A stretch of DNA of 64,000 bases from Dryas octopetala (taxonomy: Eukaryota; Streptophyta; Magnoliopsida; Rosales; Rosaceae), in the NCBI GenBank assembly GCA_963921425.1, contig OY992835.1:5704001-5768000 (forward strand), in the 5' to 3' direction. Shown here piece by piece: positions 1 through 11,589 of this stretch. The stretch's first letter is position 1. Each line of letters starts with the position of its first letter. The notes under the pieces are model-generated. The model did no database searches. It was not told where the DNA came from and saw only the letters and a program-made list of their open reading frames with translations. The position numbers were made by a program, and so were the translations under genes.

Positions 1-2340
1 TGAATTATTAAAGAGAATCATCAATTTGCATGGTTGCTATTTATAATAAGGGCAAGCAATCTTAAGTTTTATATTGCTGGGGGTTAAATATTAATCTTAT
101 GTATTTAACTATACGGATCATTGTTATTTGTTAGTCACCAAGTGGCCAAATTATAAAGTTTCATGAATATTAAATTAAGTGTCAATTATTTTACTCATGT
201 TTATGGATGCATATAAATAAACTAAAACCTTGAAAGTTTTAAAGGTTCGAATAACATGGAGTTATTTTGTATAGACATATTGTAATTAAGTCTTAATTTA
301 CGGGTTTTCATAATTGTAGATGTACATTAAGTACGTACATGGCTACCATATCTTATACTTTTTTGAGCATTTTATTGATTGTTAATACTGAACGTTTTTG
401 TTTAGGGAATTGATGTTGTGTTGTTTTGATCAATCCTTATAAACCACAATAACTGTTTTTGTGCTAATTACTTTTGCATTAATGAATGGAAAACGTTTAT
501 GTGAAATTAATATAATTTGGTAGTTTGTTCAGTGTTAGCACATTAGCAAATTTTATTGCAGCATGTTGAAGGCTCTCCAATCAATTATTTGATTATCATA
601 TATGGACGGACTGTTTGTTCTTGCTTTTGCTCTTATAGTAGAAATTGGGGAAGATATGTTCATTAAATTTCTACTTTATAAATGGCTTTGTGAGACCTTT
701 GATCAGTGCGTGGGAGCAAAAAGTTTTGTAAACTTAATGGTTAATGCTCATTGATATATGATTATAAATATAAAGGGGTAATTTGTATGTATCTTATTTA
801 GATTGGTTTTGGTTGTTCAAATATAACAAAACCCTTCTAGCCGTCTTGGACTATAAAATTACCAATAAGAAAAATAAATCATTCCACGAAAGAGACTTGG
901 GTATCTAAGTATATACTATTCTATGACGTATCTTGTATTGTTTGCTTCCTATTAAATATTATTTTCGTGGGACGAAACATTGTTCTAGAAGAAGCACTAG
1001 CATTGAATGGTTTGTAATTGACGTGTGATCATATACGTGAGTTGTGTGATTCTTGATTTGGCTTATGTGAATTATTTGGATAGAACATTGTTTACTTACA
1101 TTAATCGCTTTTGGAGTTCCTGATCTGTAAATCATGGCTTAAGTTTAAATGGTGTTTTAAAGGTTGTCCTCTTACGTTTACATCCATAACTGCCTGAGCG
1201 ATTACATGTGCATTACAGATTTATGATATATTATTCTTCCATGGTCAGTAACTTGCGATTCAATAATATTATTTCTGGTTATTTGGTCATACATTATATT
1301 CTAGAATAACCTTTTGCAGCAACTAGAATAATAAAGAAAAATAAGGAATCATCACTCATGAAATATGTATGATTTTTGAATCATCATCCGGTCAAAAGGA
1401 ATTTTAGGACTAATAAGGATAATTGAAGTTATTCTCGCAAATTGTTTTGGTGTGCTCTTCTACTATAAATTATGCTTTCATTGAGATAGGATTCTTATTT
1501 GGTTGTTTGGTACTATGTTTTGCTTGTACCTATAAGGAAATTTTTGGAATACAATATCCATTAAAGAGATTACTCATATGCATTGATATTATAAAGGTAT
1601 TTTTGTTAGGACAAGGCTTATGTAATTGCACATTGCTTGTTTAATTATCAAAACATCATTCTTAAAGAGTTCTTAAAGTGATGCATGAAGTAAATTTTAT
1701 TATTTGAAAGGGTCCCTAGATTTGATAGTTGACCCACCCATTGAATAAAGCTATTCAGCTAATTCAGTTTTCCAGAAGCATGTCACCAATATGGGGTATT
1801 ATGCAGTTTTTAAGATGCCTCAAGTTAGTGGGAGTTGTAATTTACTGACAGATAAGTTTTGGGTTTAACCAGTTTATGGTAAAGATGTTTCGATGGATAA
1901 TGGTGTTATTTTTCTACAATTTTAATTCAAATTGGCGTGATTTTGTATTTTATTTTGTTACATTTTGGCAAATGAATAAAGTAAGGTGTGTCTATGCAGC
2001 ATAGCTAGCAAAATAAGGTAGCTGCAGCACATATGGATTCATGAAAGAGCCAATTTTCATTTTCATTTTCATTTTCTAACTGAAGGAGATCTTAGTAATC
2101 TCTCAAGAGGACTTATGAATGTTTGTTTTGATTCTGTGATCCTGGTCTTGACGGATGCCACATGTGATTTTGAAAATGGATATGTGTGATTATAAAGACC
2201 TTGAATGATAATGCTCAATGTGCCTTGATGGTTCCATATCTAATCTTCAATCTTGACAGTGGCTTGACAGAGGAATGTAGTTGGGTTAAGTTTCAACATG
2301 GCCATTAAAGTAATCAACACAAAGCCTCAGTGATTATTTG
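1..2340. other. AT-rich stretch without recognisable gene
   Basis: No open reading frame with recognisable protein similarity, no RNA gene and no clear inverted or direct repeat was seen on either strand. The composition is uniformly AT-rich and resembles intergenic or old decayed transposon DNA. Because a Copia-like polypurine tract and LTR start follow at about 2344, part of this stretch could be a decayed retrotransposon interior, but no integrase, reverse transcriptase or protease motif was found to support that. Confidence 0.5.
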
Positions 2341-2343
2341 ACC

Positions 2344-2830
2344 AAGTAGGAGAATGTAAGACTTATTGATGTCTTAAACCATAAAGTGTTGGTCTTCTAA
2401 TCACATTAGGAATAAAGGGCTGCAGTGTTTGATTAGGAACTTAAACTAGCTAGAGTTTTGGTCTTTGTATGCCATAAATTTTCGGCTACAATACCAAATA
2501 TCATAAGGATTCCCATTTGCTTGTAGACTTAGGATTGATTAACTATTAGTATTGCATAAGGACACGCAAGTTTTCCTTGATGGGAATAACTCTTGCTATG
2601 AAGCATATAAATAGAGGTCCCTCTCCAAACGATCAATGCATTCTTAAAAGTAATATTCACCCCATCTAGAATCAGAGACTAAGGGATCGGATCGATTGTG
2701 AGAGAAGAGCTATGTTCTCTACCTTTCATGTTCTTGGTTTTCCTACTACTGCTGCAATTGTTTTCTTGTTCTACTGCATATTTGTGTTTTCTCGGGTTAA
2801 GTAAGATGGCAGAGCAAGGTTAGTGTTTAT
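2344..2830 (+). mobile_element. Probable Copia-type 3' LTR (right end uncertain)
   Basis: A purine-rich tract AAGTAGGAGAA (2344-2354) is followed directly by TGTAAGAC at 2355, the arrangement of a polypurine tract next to the 3' LTR in plant Ty1/Copia elements. A promoter-like TATAAATAG lies at 2606-2614, followed by a short pyrimidine-rich region, as in an LTR U3-R junction. The terminal CA and a target-site duplication could not be fixed, so the right boundary is only the point where the palindromic array region begins. Alternative: an ordinary plant promoter. Confidence 0.4.
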
Positions 2831-2945
2831 GGGCATATGACTATTAAAGTATTACAAATTAGGGACCTTCTATCATGACTGGAGGCATACAATGCCTCCA
2901 CATCAAAAAAAAAAAAATAAATAGATAACCTGCTGAATTGGTAAA

Positions 2946-5005
2946 CAAGTTTTACCATTTTTTTGATGCATCCCTCAAGATAATGGTAACTCTTTATCAA
3001 GATGTGGTAACTTACCATATTCTTGATCGAAGTTACCATTTTCTTGAACCGAACATCAAGAAAATGGTAACCAAAACCTTGCCTCAAACCAAGTTATCAC
3101 TTTTTTGATCGTTCGATCAAAAAAATGGTAACTTGGTTCAAAAATGTGGTAACCAAGCCCAATCATGACCAAAATTACCATTTTTTTGATTTTTTTCCTC
3201 AAGAAATGGTAAGTTACCATTTTCTTGAACCAAACATCAAGAAAATGGTAACAAATCAGTGGGGCAAAAAATGTTACCACTTTCTTGATCGTTCGATCAA
3301 GAAAATGGTAACTTGGTTCAAGAATGTGGTAACCAAGCCCAATCTTGACCAAAGTTACCATTTTGTTGATTTTTTTCCTCAGGAAATGGTAACTTTTTCT
3401 CAAGAAATGGTAAGTTACCATTTTCTTGATCCAAGTTACCATTTTCTTGAACCAATCCCCAAGAAAATGGTAACCAAATCAGTGGGGCAAAAAACGTTAC
3501 CACTTTCTTGATCGTTCGATCAAGAAAATGGTAACTTGGTTCAAGAATGTGGTAACCAAGCCCAATCTTGACCAAAGTTACCATTTTGTTGATTTTTTTC
3601 CTCAGGAAATGGAACTTTTTCTCAAGAAATGGTAAGTTACCATTTTCTTGATCCAAGTTACCATTTTCTTGAACCAATCCCCAAGAAAATGGTAACCAAA
3701 TCAGTGGGGCAAAAAACGTTACCACTTTCTTGATCATTCGATCAAGAAAATGGTATCTTGGTTCAAGAATGTGGTAACCAAGCCCAATCTTGACCAAAGT
3801 TACCATTTTCTTGAATTTTTTCCTCAAAAAATGGTAACTTTTTCTCAAGAAATGGTAAGTTACCATTTTCTTGATCCAAGTTACCATTTTCTTAAACCAA
3901 TCCTCAAGAAAATGGTAACCAAATCAGTGGGGCCGGGCAAAAAACGTTACCATTTTTTTAATCGTTCGATCAAGAAAATGGTAACTTGGTTCAAGAACGT
4001 GGTAACCAATCTCAACCTTGACCAAAGTTACCATTTTCTTGATTTTTTCTCTCAAGAAATGGTAACTTTTTCTCAAGAAATGGTAAGTTACCATTTTCTT
4101 GATTTTTTTCCTCAAGAAAATAGTAACTAAATCAGCCAAGCAAAAAACGTTACCACTTTCTTGATCGTTCGATCAAGAAAATGGTAACTTCGATCAAGAA
4201 AGTGGTAACTAAGCCCAACCTTGACCAAAGTTACCATTTGCTTGATTTTTTTTCTCAAGAAATGGTAACTTTTTCTCAAGAAATGGTAAGTTACTATTTT
4301 CTTGATCCAAGTTACCATTTTCTTGAACCAAACATCAAGAAAATGGTAACCAAATCCGTGGGGCAAAAAATGTTACCACTTTCTTGATCGTTCGATTAAG
4401 AAAATAGTAACTTGGTTCAAGAATGTGGTAACCAAACCCAATCGTGACCAAACTTACCATTTTCTTGATTTTTTTCCTCAAGAAATGGTAAACTATCATT
4501 TTCTTGATTCAAGTTACCATTTTCTTGAACCAAACCTCAAGAAAATGGTAACCAAATCAATGGGGCAAAAAAACGTTACCACGTTCGATCAAGAAAATGG
4601 TAACCTTAGTCAAGAATGTGGTAACCAAGCCAAATCTTGACCAAAGTTACCATTTTCTTGAATTTTTTTTTTTTCTCAAGAAATGAGAACTTTTTCTCAA
4701 GAAATGGTAAGTTACCATTTTCTTGACCCAAGTTACCATTTTCTTGAACCAATCCGTAAGAAACTGGTAAACAAATCAGTGGGGCAAAAAACGTTACCAC
4801 TTTCTTGATCGTTCGATCAAGAAAATGGTAACTTCGATCAAGAAAGTGGTAACCAAGCCCAAAGTTGACCAAAGTTACCATTTTCTTGATTTTTTTTCTC
4901 AAGAAATGGTAACTTTTTGTCAAAAATTGGTAAGTTACCATTTTTTTGATCTAAGTTACCATTTTCTTGAACCAAACATCAAGATAATGGTAACTTCATC
5001 ACTGG
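2946..5005. repeat. Palindromic-core tandem array, about nine units
   Basis: The block is built almost entirely from a core close to GTTACCATTTTCTTGA and its reverse complement TCAAGAAAATGGTAAC, alternating every 15-45 bases so that neighbouring cores form hairpins. Higher-order units are marked by GTTCGATCAA-like sites starting at about 3111, 3291, 3514, 3736, 3964, 4167, 4390, 4583 and 4811, giving periods of 180-228 bases. The strongest hairpin is centred on GATCGTTCGATC, with arms of about 18 bases. Stop codons are rare on both strands, so long spurious reading frames with repeating YHFL and KKMVT motifs appear on both. The unequal periods break frame, which argues against a coding role. 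Confidence 0.95.
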
Positions 5006-5110
5006 GCCAAAAATCGTTTCGCACTGCAACTGTGTATAGACGAAAGGCAATTGCATTCTCAGACTACTAAATACAAGCTCCTGTTTGACAATCAAGTTTT
5101 GACATGCAAT
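5006..5110. repeat. Conserved tail module (copy 1) after the array
   Basis: This non-palindromic stretch contains TTTCGCACTGCAACTGTGTA, then TACAAGCTCCTGTTTGACAA, then GACATGCAATCC. The same tail follows the array at about 8026-8176 and 39011-39161. In each case it sits at the same side and in the same orientation, so array and tail behave as one dispersed module. Here homology ends at about 5110; in the other two copies it continues to a shared AACGCG(T/C)CAGAGG. Confidence 0.85.
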
Positions 5111-5655
5111 CCAAAACTCTGAACAAAATTGCTTCTATAGTTATATACCAAGTTACCAACTATGAATTATAGTCTTAAGGTATAGGGTATTGGGTAAGTT
5201 ATAGGATTTAAAAATTTTAAAAAACACAATAGGATTTAGGATATAGAATATAGGGTTTAAGTTTAAGTTTCTAATTTGACGAAAACTCAAACCACACATA
5301 TTTATACATTTAGACAGTAACTGTGGTTCCTACTAATATATTTTGGCAGAAGCCTTTTAGCTCATTTCTCTTACAATTTGATTCCCTACATGTACTTAAC
5401 TTTTTCGTGGAGATGTGAGTTTGTCTAGTTTCATAATGACTATAAATTTAATTGATCCCCTTGTAATAGTTTTGACTTAATAAACAAGCAATGCTAGAAT
5501 CAAGCATTTACATGTTGCTGAATATCAAGTACCAAAAAGTGTCAACACATATTTTGACAACATATCCACATTTACACATAAAGTACCAAAAAGTGCCAAT
5601 ACAGAGTTTGCCAATACACATGCTTGTATTTTGATGCCAGCTGCAATAATATCCC
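5111..5655. other. AT-rich linker with degenerate telomere-like motifs
   Basis: Between 5180 and 5265 there are repeated variants of TATAGGGT and AGGATTTAGG, resembling badly decayed TTTAGGG plant telomeric repeats. From about 5530 to 5655 the sequence closely matches 40735-40855, including CCAAAAAGTGCCAATACAGA, showing that this linker and the kinase fragment after it were duplicated together. No gene was recognised. Confidence 0.5.
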
Positions 5656-5664
5656 TTTATGTAT

Positions 5665-6160
5665 TAACCAAACCAAAGTCAGCAACCTTGGCCCTCATAT
5701 CATCCCCAAGAAGTATGTTTGAGGGATTTAAATCTCTGTGAATGAAACTTTGTTGAGCTAAGTTGTGCAAATATTTGACCCCTCTTGCCACATCGAATGC
5801 TATTGTCACTCTCTGCTTCCAAGTAAAAGGAGGTACCCCATTCTCGCGCCAATCAAACAAGTGTTGTATCAATGTCCCTTGTGGCACGTACTCGTATACC
5901 AGAAGCCTCTCATTGCCATTGATGCAGGATCCTAAAAGAGCAACTAGATGTCTATGCCTTAGTGAGGACTGCAATTTCTGCCGGAAACTCATTCAATCCT
6001 TTAGTTCCTACTGCCACAGATTCCATCCTTTTAACAGCAATGTTAGTCCCATCATGCAATTCACCTTTGCAACAATTTTAGTCCCATCATTTAAACATGA
6101 AGCTCACTACGGTCACCACTGCTCAGGCTATGCAGATCACTTGCAAACGAGTGTAGAAGA
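5665..6160 (-). pseudogene. TMK-type receptor-like kinase fragment
   Basis: The reverse strand encodes a rearranged piece of a leucine-rich-repeat receptor kinase of the TMK family. In order it shows SSGDRSELHV (juxtamembrane), then [15 protein letters not shown] (the VAVK-lysine region), [15 protein letters not shown], then [24 protein letters not shown], the catalytic loop [10 protein letters not shown] and KVADFGLV. Defects: the glycine-rich loop is deleted between SELHV and the GEL segment, there is a frame break after AEIAVLTK, the catalytic-loop lysine is asparagine, and the kinase stops just after DFG. These breaks make it non-functional. A shorter copy lies at 40835-40945. Family members bind auxin-signalling partners at the plasma membrane; nothing suggests this remnant does. 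Confidence 0.85.
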
Positions 6161-6335
6161 TTTTGCCACAATAAAGAATATCTAGCACCTGAAATTGAAA
6201 AAATAAATGAAATTTCTTCAATTATTCTTCTATAATCTTTTCTATGATTTCCTATAGACATCCACATAACGCACAATCAAAATTTTGCCAAGACCATTCA
6301 GAAAAACCAAAGAAAAAGATGCAGCTGAATATCTA

Positions 6336-6553
6336 GTGTTACCCGTTCTTGATCGAAGTTACCATTTTCTTGAACCAAACATCAAGAAATGGTAACCAAA
6401 TCAGCCAAGCAAAACACGTTACCACTTTCTTGATCGTTCGATCAAGAAAATGGTAACTTGGTTCAAGAGTGTGATAACCAACCCCAATCTTGACCAAACT
6501 TAACATTTTTTTGATTTTTTTTTCTCAAGAAATGGTAATTTTTTCTCAAGAGA
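6336..6553. repeat. Palindromic-core array fragment
   Basis: The same core pairs and the GATCGTTCGATC hairpin as in the main array occur here (around 6420-6460), in the same orientation. The block starts abruptly after the kinase pseudogene region and is cut off at about 6553 by unrelated, more GC-rich DNA. It resumes at about 7956, so it appears to be one array split by an insertion. Confidence 0.9.
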
Positions 6554-7955
6554 TTGTTCAAATAAAGCAAGCGGTTAGAAAGCAACAGCAATCCCTACCT
6601 ACCCCACCCCAAGTCCATCCCGGATAACGACCATTTAAGCACCTCTGGAAGCAGACATAAAGAGATGGCAGAGTCGGCGCCTGTGGATTCAGACTCTGAA
6701 GGGGGGGAGGAGGGGATACATTATTGAAGCTAACACTTCCTTAAGGAAAGACATAACCTTACGGTAGCTACGTAGCTCTGCTTTCTCTCTCCCTTTCATA
6801 GCTGTAGTAGAGGCAGTTCAGTAGCAGTGGTAGGGCATAGCTGTTGTCTCTCAGGTAGGGCACAACACAGTAGTTGCTGTTGTCGTATAGGTAGGTAAAG
6901 AACGAGGGGGTCTTCGAGACTATGAATCTTTCATCTTTTCCCCTCCCGCGATAAGGATGTTACTTTGAACGGGCGTGCTTCTTTCTATGGAGGCGCGCAT
7001 CACTTTGGACGTGCTTTACTGGCAGATGCATGAGTCAAAACGTAATAGCTAGGAACGTCGTGGGAGGAGAATAAGAAAAATTTGTTGCATAATCCAAGTA
7101 AGAGTCAACATCTCGTTAATCAAAATCATCATCACGAGCAGTAGCTGAAACTGCTAGTCAATCTATCGGATCAACTTCTGCCTACCCTCATCGGGAGTGT
7201 TTTTTCTTCAACGGGAGGCTGGCCTATTATCCCACCCACGTCTATCCATAAGTAGTGAGAGCGAGCTTGGTTCTTAGGCACTTGACTGTTTCCCCCTTCC
7301 GGTTCCCCCGGCTGGGCCAAGCTAATAAGATCCGGGCTCAGCCAATTTTTAGTAAATGCAGCTTAAACACTATCACTATTCCAAAACATTGATTTTTCAA
7401 TGAAACAAAACCCATACTAGTTATTCCCACCCGGGGCACTTGATTGATCAGAAGAAACGTCCACTTCTTCCCCCTTATGCTATGGGGGTCGTTAGCGCTA
7501 CCAGTGCATCTGTTCCTTTGCCGCTACCCTTAATAATGCCTTCTGTCAGTATGAGTGAGCATGTTTCCCAGCTCCCGGTCTTTCTAAACAACAACGGGTT
7601 CTAATAAATTCAGCCTTGTCATGGGGTTAGAATTCATAAAGGTGGATAGATATGGCTACAGTAGATTCTTCCGGCCGAGTCCCAGTGGCAGAGTCTTGAG
7701 GCACGGATCCAACGTCAAGTTCAATTACTCCAACAGTCTGGCGGACGAAATTTTCGAATGCTCGGACCGTCATCGTCTTTCTCTTCATATCTCCATGCCC
7801 TAGCCCCAGGGCCTTTACACTACTCAACGTGCAAACATTCAAACTACTCTCATTATCAATCAACACTGCAGGTACTATCTGGGCCGACAAGACACCAAAA
7901 TAGAAAGCGGGTGCGTGTGGGTTCTCCGGGATCTCATCATCGGAGAAGGTAATCA
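6554..7955. other. Organelle-like (probable mitochondrial) DNA insertion
   Basis: This stretch is clearly more GC-rich than its surroundings and has the texture of plant mitochondrial intergenic DNA, for example TTCCCCCTTCCGGTTCCCCC near 7290 and balanced, non-repetitive sequence with purine runs. It interrupts the palindromic array cleanly on both sides. It includes a decayed retrotransposon protease fragment at its right end, and Ty3/Gypsy scraps are common in plant mitochondrial genomes. No mitochondrial gene or tRNA was recognised, so the origin is inferred from composition only. Alternative: a piece of an old retrotransposon. Confidence 0.45.
7630..7955 (-). pseudogene. Ty3/Gypsy gag-pol protease-region fragment
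   Basis: The reverse strand reads FSDDEIP, then VPAVLIDNESSLNVCTLS, KALGLGHGDMKRKTMTVRAF and VGVIELDVG. This matches the layout of the retropepsin region in plant Ty3/Gypsy polyproteins, where the catalytic motif is D-N/T-G-S-S-L-N; here the glycine is replaced by glutamate (DNESS), which should abolish activity. The frame ends at about 7630, well short of reverse transcriptase. The right end fuses in frame with array sequence only by chance. Confidence 0.7.
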
Positions 7956-8176
7956 CCAAGTTACCATTTTCTTGATCCAAGTTACCATTTCCTTGAACCA
8001 ATCCTCAAGAAAATGGTAACTTCATCACTGGGCCAAAAAACGTTTCGCACTGCAACTGTGTATACACGAAAGGGCAATTGCATTCTCAGACTACTAAATA
8101 CAAGCTCCTGTTTGACAATCAGGTTTTGACATGCAATCCAAAATTACACAGTTTGACTAGTCTGGAAACGCGTCAG
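7956..8176. repeat. Array remnant plus tail module (copy 2)
   Basis: Two or three palindromic cores (7956-8025) run directly into the tail module: TTTCGCACTGCAACTGTGTA, TACAAGCTCCTGTTTGACAA, then CTGGAAACGCGTCAGAGG at the right end. It matches 38940-39161 and, up to the ATGCAATCC region, 4960-5110. The right limit of homology with the 39-kb copy falls at about 8176. Confidence 0.85.
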
Positions 8177-8740
8177 AGGCAGCATCTGTTGAAGAATCTG
8201 CCTCTTTTTGGACACATGGAACTCTGCATGGGATTGAATGATAGGTCTACTGCATCCTCGTGCACAACTGGGGTTCCTATAAGGCATATTATTACAGAGG
8301 CAATCCCCTGCCCATGACATTATGTTTTTCAGTGATATATTCTTAAATGAATGTATTTGTCTAGTCTAACATACCCAATTATCCTCTGCTAGTTTAAATT
8401 GGAGTGCCTGAATATTTACTAACGAACATGAACTTATTAACGTCTCAATAACTTAACTGTCATAATTTTCAGGATGCACACCAATACGTCATTTATTTAC
8501 CAAACAATGCAGCCACATATTCATATATACACAGTCACATTACTCACATCGATCCATAAACAACATAACGAACAAAATGCATAAAATAAAATGGCCAAGC
8601 ATACACTTCATCCATAGTACTTAGAATGAGTCTTAGTACAACAATAACCAAGCTGATACCCAAGAAGCAATTCTCACAACATGAAAACTGCAAAATTAAT
8701 CAAGAGTAACAGCAATCTTCCTGATTGTAGCCTGCCAAGT
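8177..8740. other. No recognised gene
   Basis: A short frame at 8078-8317 begins inside the repeat tail, contains no motif that was recognised, and is not supported as a gene. The remainder is AT-rich DNA without an evident repeat. Confidence 0.4.
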
Positions 8741-9207
8741 TTGGTGACGTTACAACCAGTTTTGCACATTATAATTACATTTGTTATTACGGGGAGTAAA
8801 TGTCATCAGGATTAGGTGACCACAATGAGTCAGATGGCCACCATGGACACCAATTGGTAGGGGTGCAGTCTGGCAATGACTATGAATGATAGTCGTTCCC
8901 AGGGTCTTCATCCACCAAATCCAGGGGTCTGGACTATTGAGATAAATCAGGGGCAGCTGACCCTTGTGATGAATCCGCAACATTTGACACTCCGGTATCT
9001 TTGGGTGGTTGTGATGCCGAAACATTGGTGAATCCACAGTTCTTGTACTCATCTACCCATATCCAGCCATGGCAGTCAGCCTTACCCTAATACAAAACAC
9101 ATGCATTATGACATTTCAATGTTTTGGTTGCACAAATGGTTGGCCAAACTTAACCAAAACGTTCACTTACATTAGTCCCTTCGCATCCCCAGGCTGGGCG
9201 TTGATTA
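8741..9207 (-). pseudogene. Exon fragments of an unidentified host gene, cut by the CACTA
   Basis: On the reverse strand an exon-like segment reads ADCHGWIWVDEYKNCGFTNV (about 9012-9072). A second, reading CEGTNV, lies near 9178-9195 and is cut by the CACTA insertion at 9207; its other half resumes at 23053, where EGNQ is completed across the break. An uninterrupted relative at about 36,420-36,680 reads CFVCNGSMQYIATFEG, then NQRPAWGCEGTNVSE. The cysteine spacing suggests a zinc-binding protein, but the family was not identified. Confidence 0.55.
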
Positions 9208-9214
9208 TAAAAAA

Positions 9215-9226
9215 CACTACTACAAT
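9215..9226 (+). repeat. CACTA left terminal inverted repeat
   Basis: CACTACTACAAT, a perfect inverse of 23038-23049. Confidence 0.85.
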
Positions 9227-9230
9227 GAAG

Positions 9231-9900
9231 TTAATAGACAACGGTAAAAAACCGTTGTCTATTTGCCCAAAATTTCGTCATCTAGGCGAGTGACATCTAT
9301 AGCATATTTAGACAATGGTAAAAACCTGTTGTCTGAATGGATTAATACAACAGTTATAATTTAAAACTGTTGTCTAGTATCCACCAAAATGCATGATTTT
9401 CATCTTAAACGGTTGTGTTGAAACACAATACACAACGTTTACAGATACAAAACTATTGTATTAGTAATGATTTGACAATACTTATTTACTATAAATGTTG
9501 TCCAAAGTATTGTTAAACATCCGTTTTAAGAAACACCGTTGCATAATTAAGTATAAAACTGGCATGAATGTTGGTACATAAGAAACTCAACAACAGTTTT
9601 TACTAAAACATGTTATTTTAATTACTTATACATATCATTTTATACCCTAAAACCGTTGGGTAATCATATTCTCCACAACTTCTTTTAACTATATATGATG
9701 TTAAGATATGCGTATGACAAGTAATTTTTTTTCAAAAATGTTGTATAGATAGATGATACACATCAATTTTTTGGTAAACCCTAAACCGTAAAAGTTTTAA
9801 CTGTTGTTAGTAGGTGTGTTATACAATGGTTATTTAACTAAAACCGTTGTCTAAGATTAATTAACACAATTTTTTTAAATTGAAAACTGTTATTTGTTTG
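9231..9900. repeat. CACTA left subterminal repeats
   Basis: Many short, degenerate copies of ACAACGGT/ACCGTTGT occur in both orientations, for example around 9238-9262, 9312-9334, 9358-9377 and 9838-9853. In En/Spm-type elements such subterminal motifs are transposase binding sites. The right subterminal region is shorter (about 22,860-23,037), so the two ends are asymmetric. Confidence 0.7.
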
Positions 9901-11355
9901 ATTCACATTTTAATATCCCTGCTTGCATCCAATTGAATCCCCATTAATTCCCTGCTTGCATATCCAATTGGAATTAAATCCCACTGAATCCCAACTTGTT
10001 GCATCCAAAGTAATCCACAAATTTGATAACTCAAAAAGATCCATGAATTTATTAAATTGGAATTGGAGTTTACAAAGTCGATCATGATAACAAACCCATG
10101 CACACATCCCTTGCCAATTAATGTATAGCCCAAAAAATTATAAGTAACTTGATAACTACAAAAAGTACTTGTTGATTACAAAAACTATAAAGCTAGGGAT
10201 GGCATGGTCTAACCTAAGTAATCGTGCAAAGTCAGCCATATACATACCAAAATATCTGACTTTGCAAGATTAGCTAGTCAATGAACTGCTCCCATCATAA
10301 TATTGCATGTCTACACAGCCTAGCCAGTTAACTATATAAAATATTTACCAAAAAATGCTTGTTAAACCTAGCCAGCGGACTTAGGGAAGTGAGGAGTACG
10401 TATTGGATCTACATATAGCGCACCAGAATGCCCGCCCATTCAGTGCGTACTTCATCAATTTGGTCCTGTGAATAGGTGTTGTCCTTTCTCCTTTCCCACT
10501 GAAATTAACCATGGAGTAACAAAGGGATTAACATAAGAGAATACACCAATAAAAAATTCAACATTTTTGTTTAATTAACCTTTTTTTTTTTTTAGTAATT
10601 GAATGAATCAATAAAAAAAAAAGAGCAAGGGAAACCCCTGAACCAAAGAACAAACATACAAAGCAAGAACAAACCATCAAAATAATGATCTAAGTGACTT
10701 AAAAAACAATTAACCTTCCATAACCATCAAGTTAATCATCAACCATCAAATTAATGATCTAATTGACTTAAAAAACAATTAACCTGTCATAACCATCAAG
10801 TTAATCCATCATCATCATAATTAACAAGGGTTTTCCACAATTGATCCAAAGCACATTTTAAACAAAATGAAACATGTCCCAAGTGTAATGAGGTTGCAGC
10901 CAAACCATCATGTTATCATGACACCATGAAACATGCACACTGTAACACATGCAGTATACCAACATTCAACATTCAAACCTGGGCAAAGTTTAGTAGACAG
11001 CAGGAAATCGTTCAAAGGTCTATTTTGATTTGGTAAGATTGAAATAATTCTAGCATGCAAGCTTAATTAGATGAAAGAGCTTAATTCCACTTATGATGAT
11101 TACACAAAAAAAGTGAACCCAAAATCTGTTTAGAAGTTACAAAAATTCAGGAAATTTGCTGGCCAATTACTCAATTTCATCAAAGTGCAAGTCACCAATC
11201 AATTGGTCAACATGACAAAACAAACAGGCTAAATCTAAGCATAGATCCAAGAAAAGAGTTGCATGACCCAAAGAAAGGTGGGATTTTCAAAAATAAACTA
11301 TCAAAGGTGCACAACAACACAGCAAATGATAAGCATATGTAAAATGAGTAACCTA
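9901..11355. other. CACTA interior without recognised gene
   Basis: AT-rich sequence with a short imperfect direct repeat near 9905-9990 (CCCTGCTTGCATCC-like) and another at about 10,675-10,810 (AACCATCAAGTTAAT-like). No transposase, host exon or RNA gene was recognised. Confidence 0.4.
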
Positions 11356-11589
11356 AATACACCCAAGGGTTTAAATTTCGAAAATTTCGGCGAAATTTCA
11401 CCGAAATTTTCGATTTTGGGAGGGATCGAAATCGAAATCAAGTTTTGTTAAATTTTCGGTATAATTTCGGTGAAATTTTGAAAATTTCGCCGAAATTCTC
11501 GAAATTTCGCCGGTGAACTGGTTTTGGAATTTTGGGTTTTAGAGAGGAGGCTGGGTAGGAGAGGAGGCTGGGTTGGAGAGAAAAAGATG

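Noticed and set aside
3056-4941. Series of overlapping frames of 60-190 codons on both strands as repeat-protein genes
   Set aside because: They arise because the palindromic array is low in stop codons; unit lengths are not multiples of three and the same peptides appear on both strands.
2946-5005. CRISPR-like array (regular repeats)
   Set aside because: The intervening sequences are the same repeat inverted, not unique spacers; the context is plant nuclear DNA with introns and plant transposons.
6554-7620. Mitochondrial tRNA or ribosomal gene inside the organelle-like insertion
   Set aside because: No cloverleaf or rRNA-like sequence was recognised by eye; only composition supports the origin.
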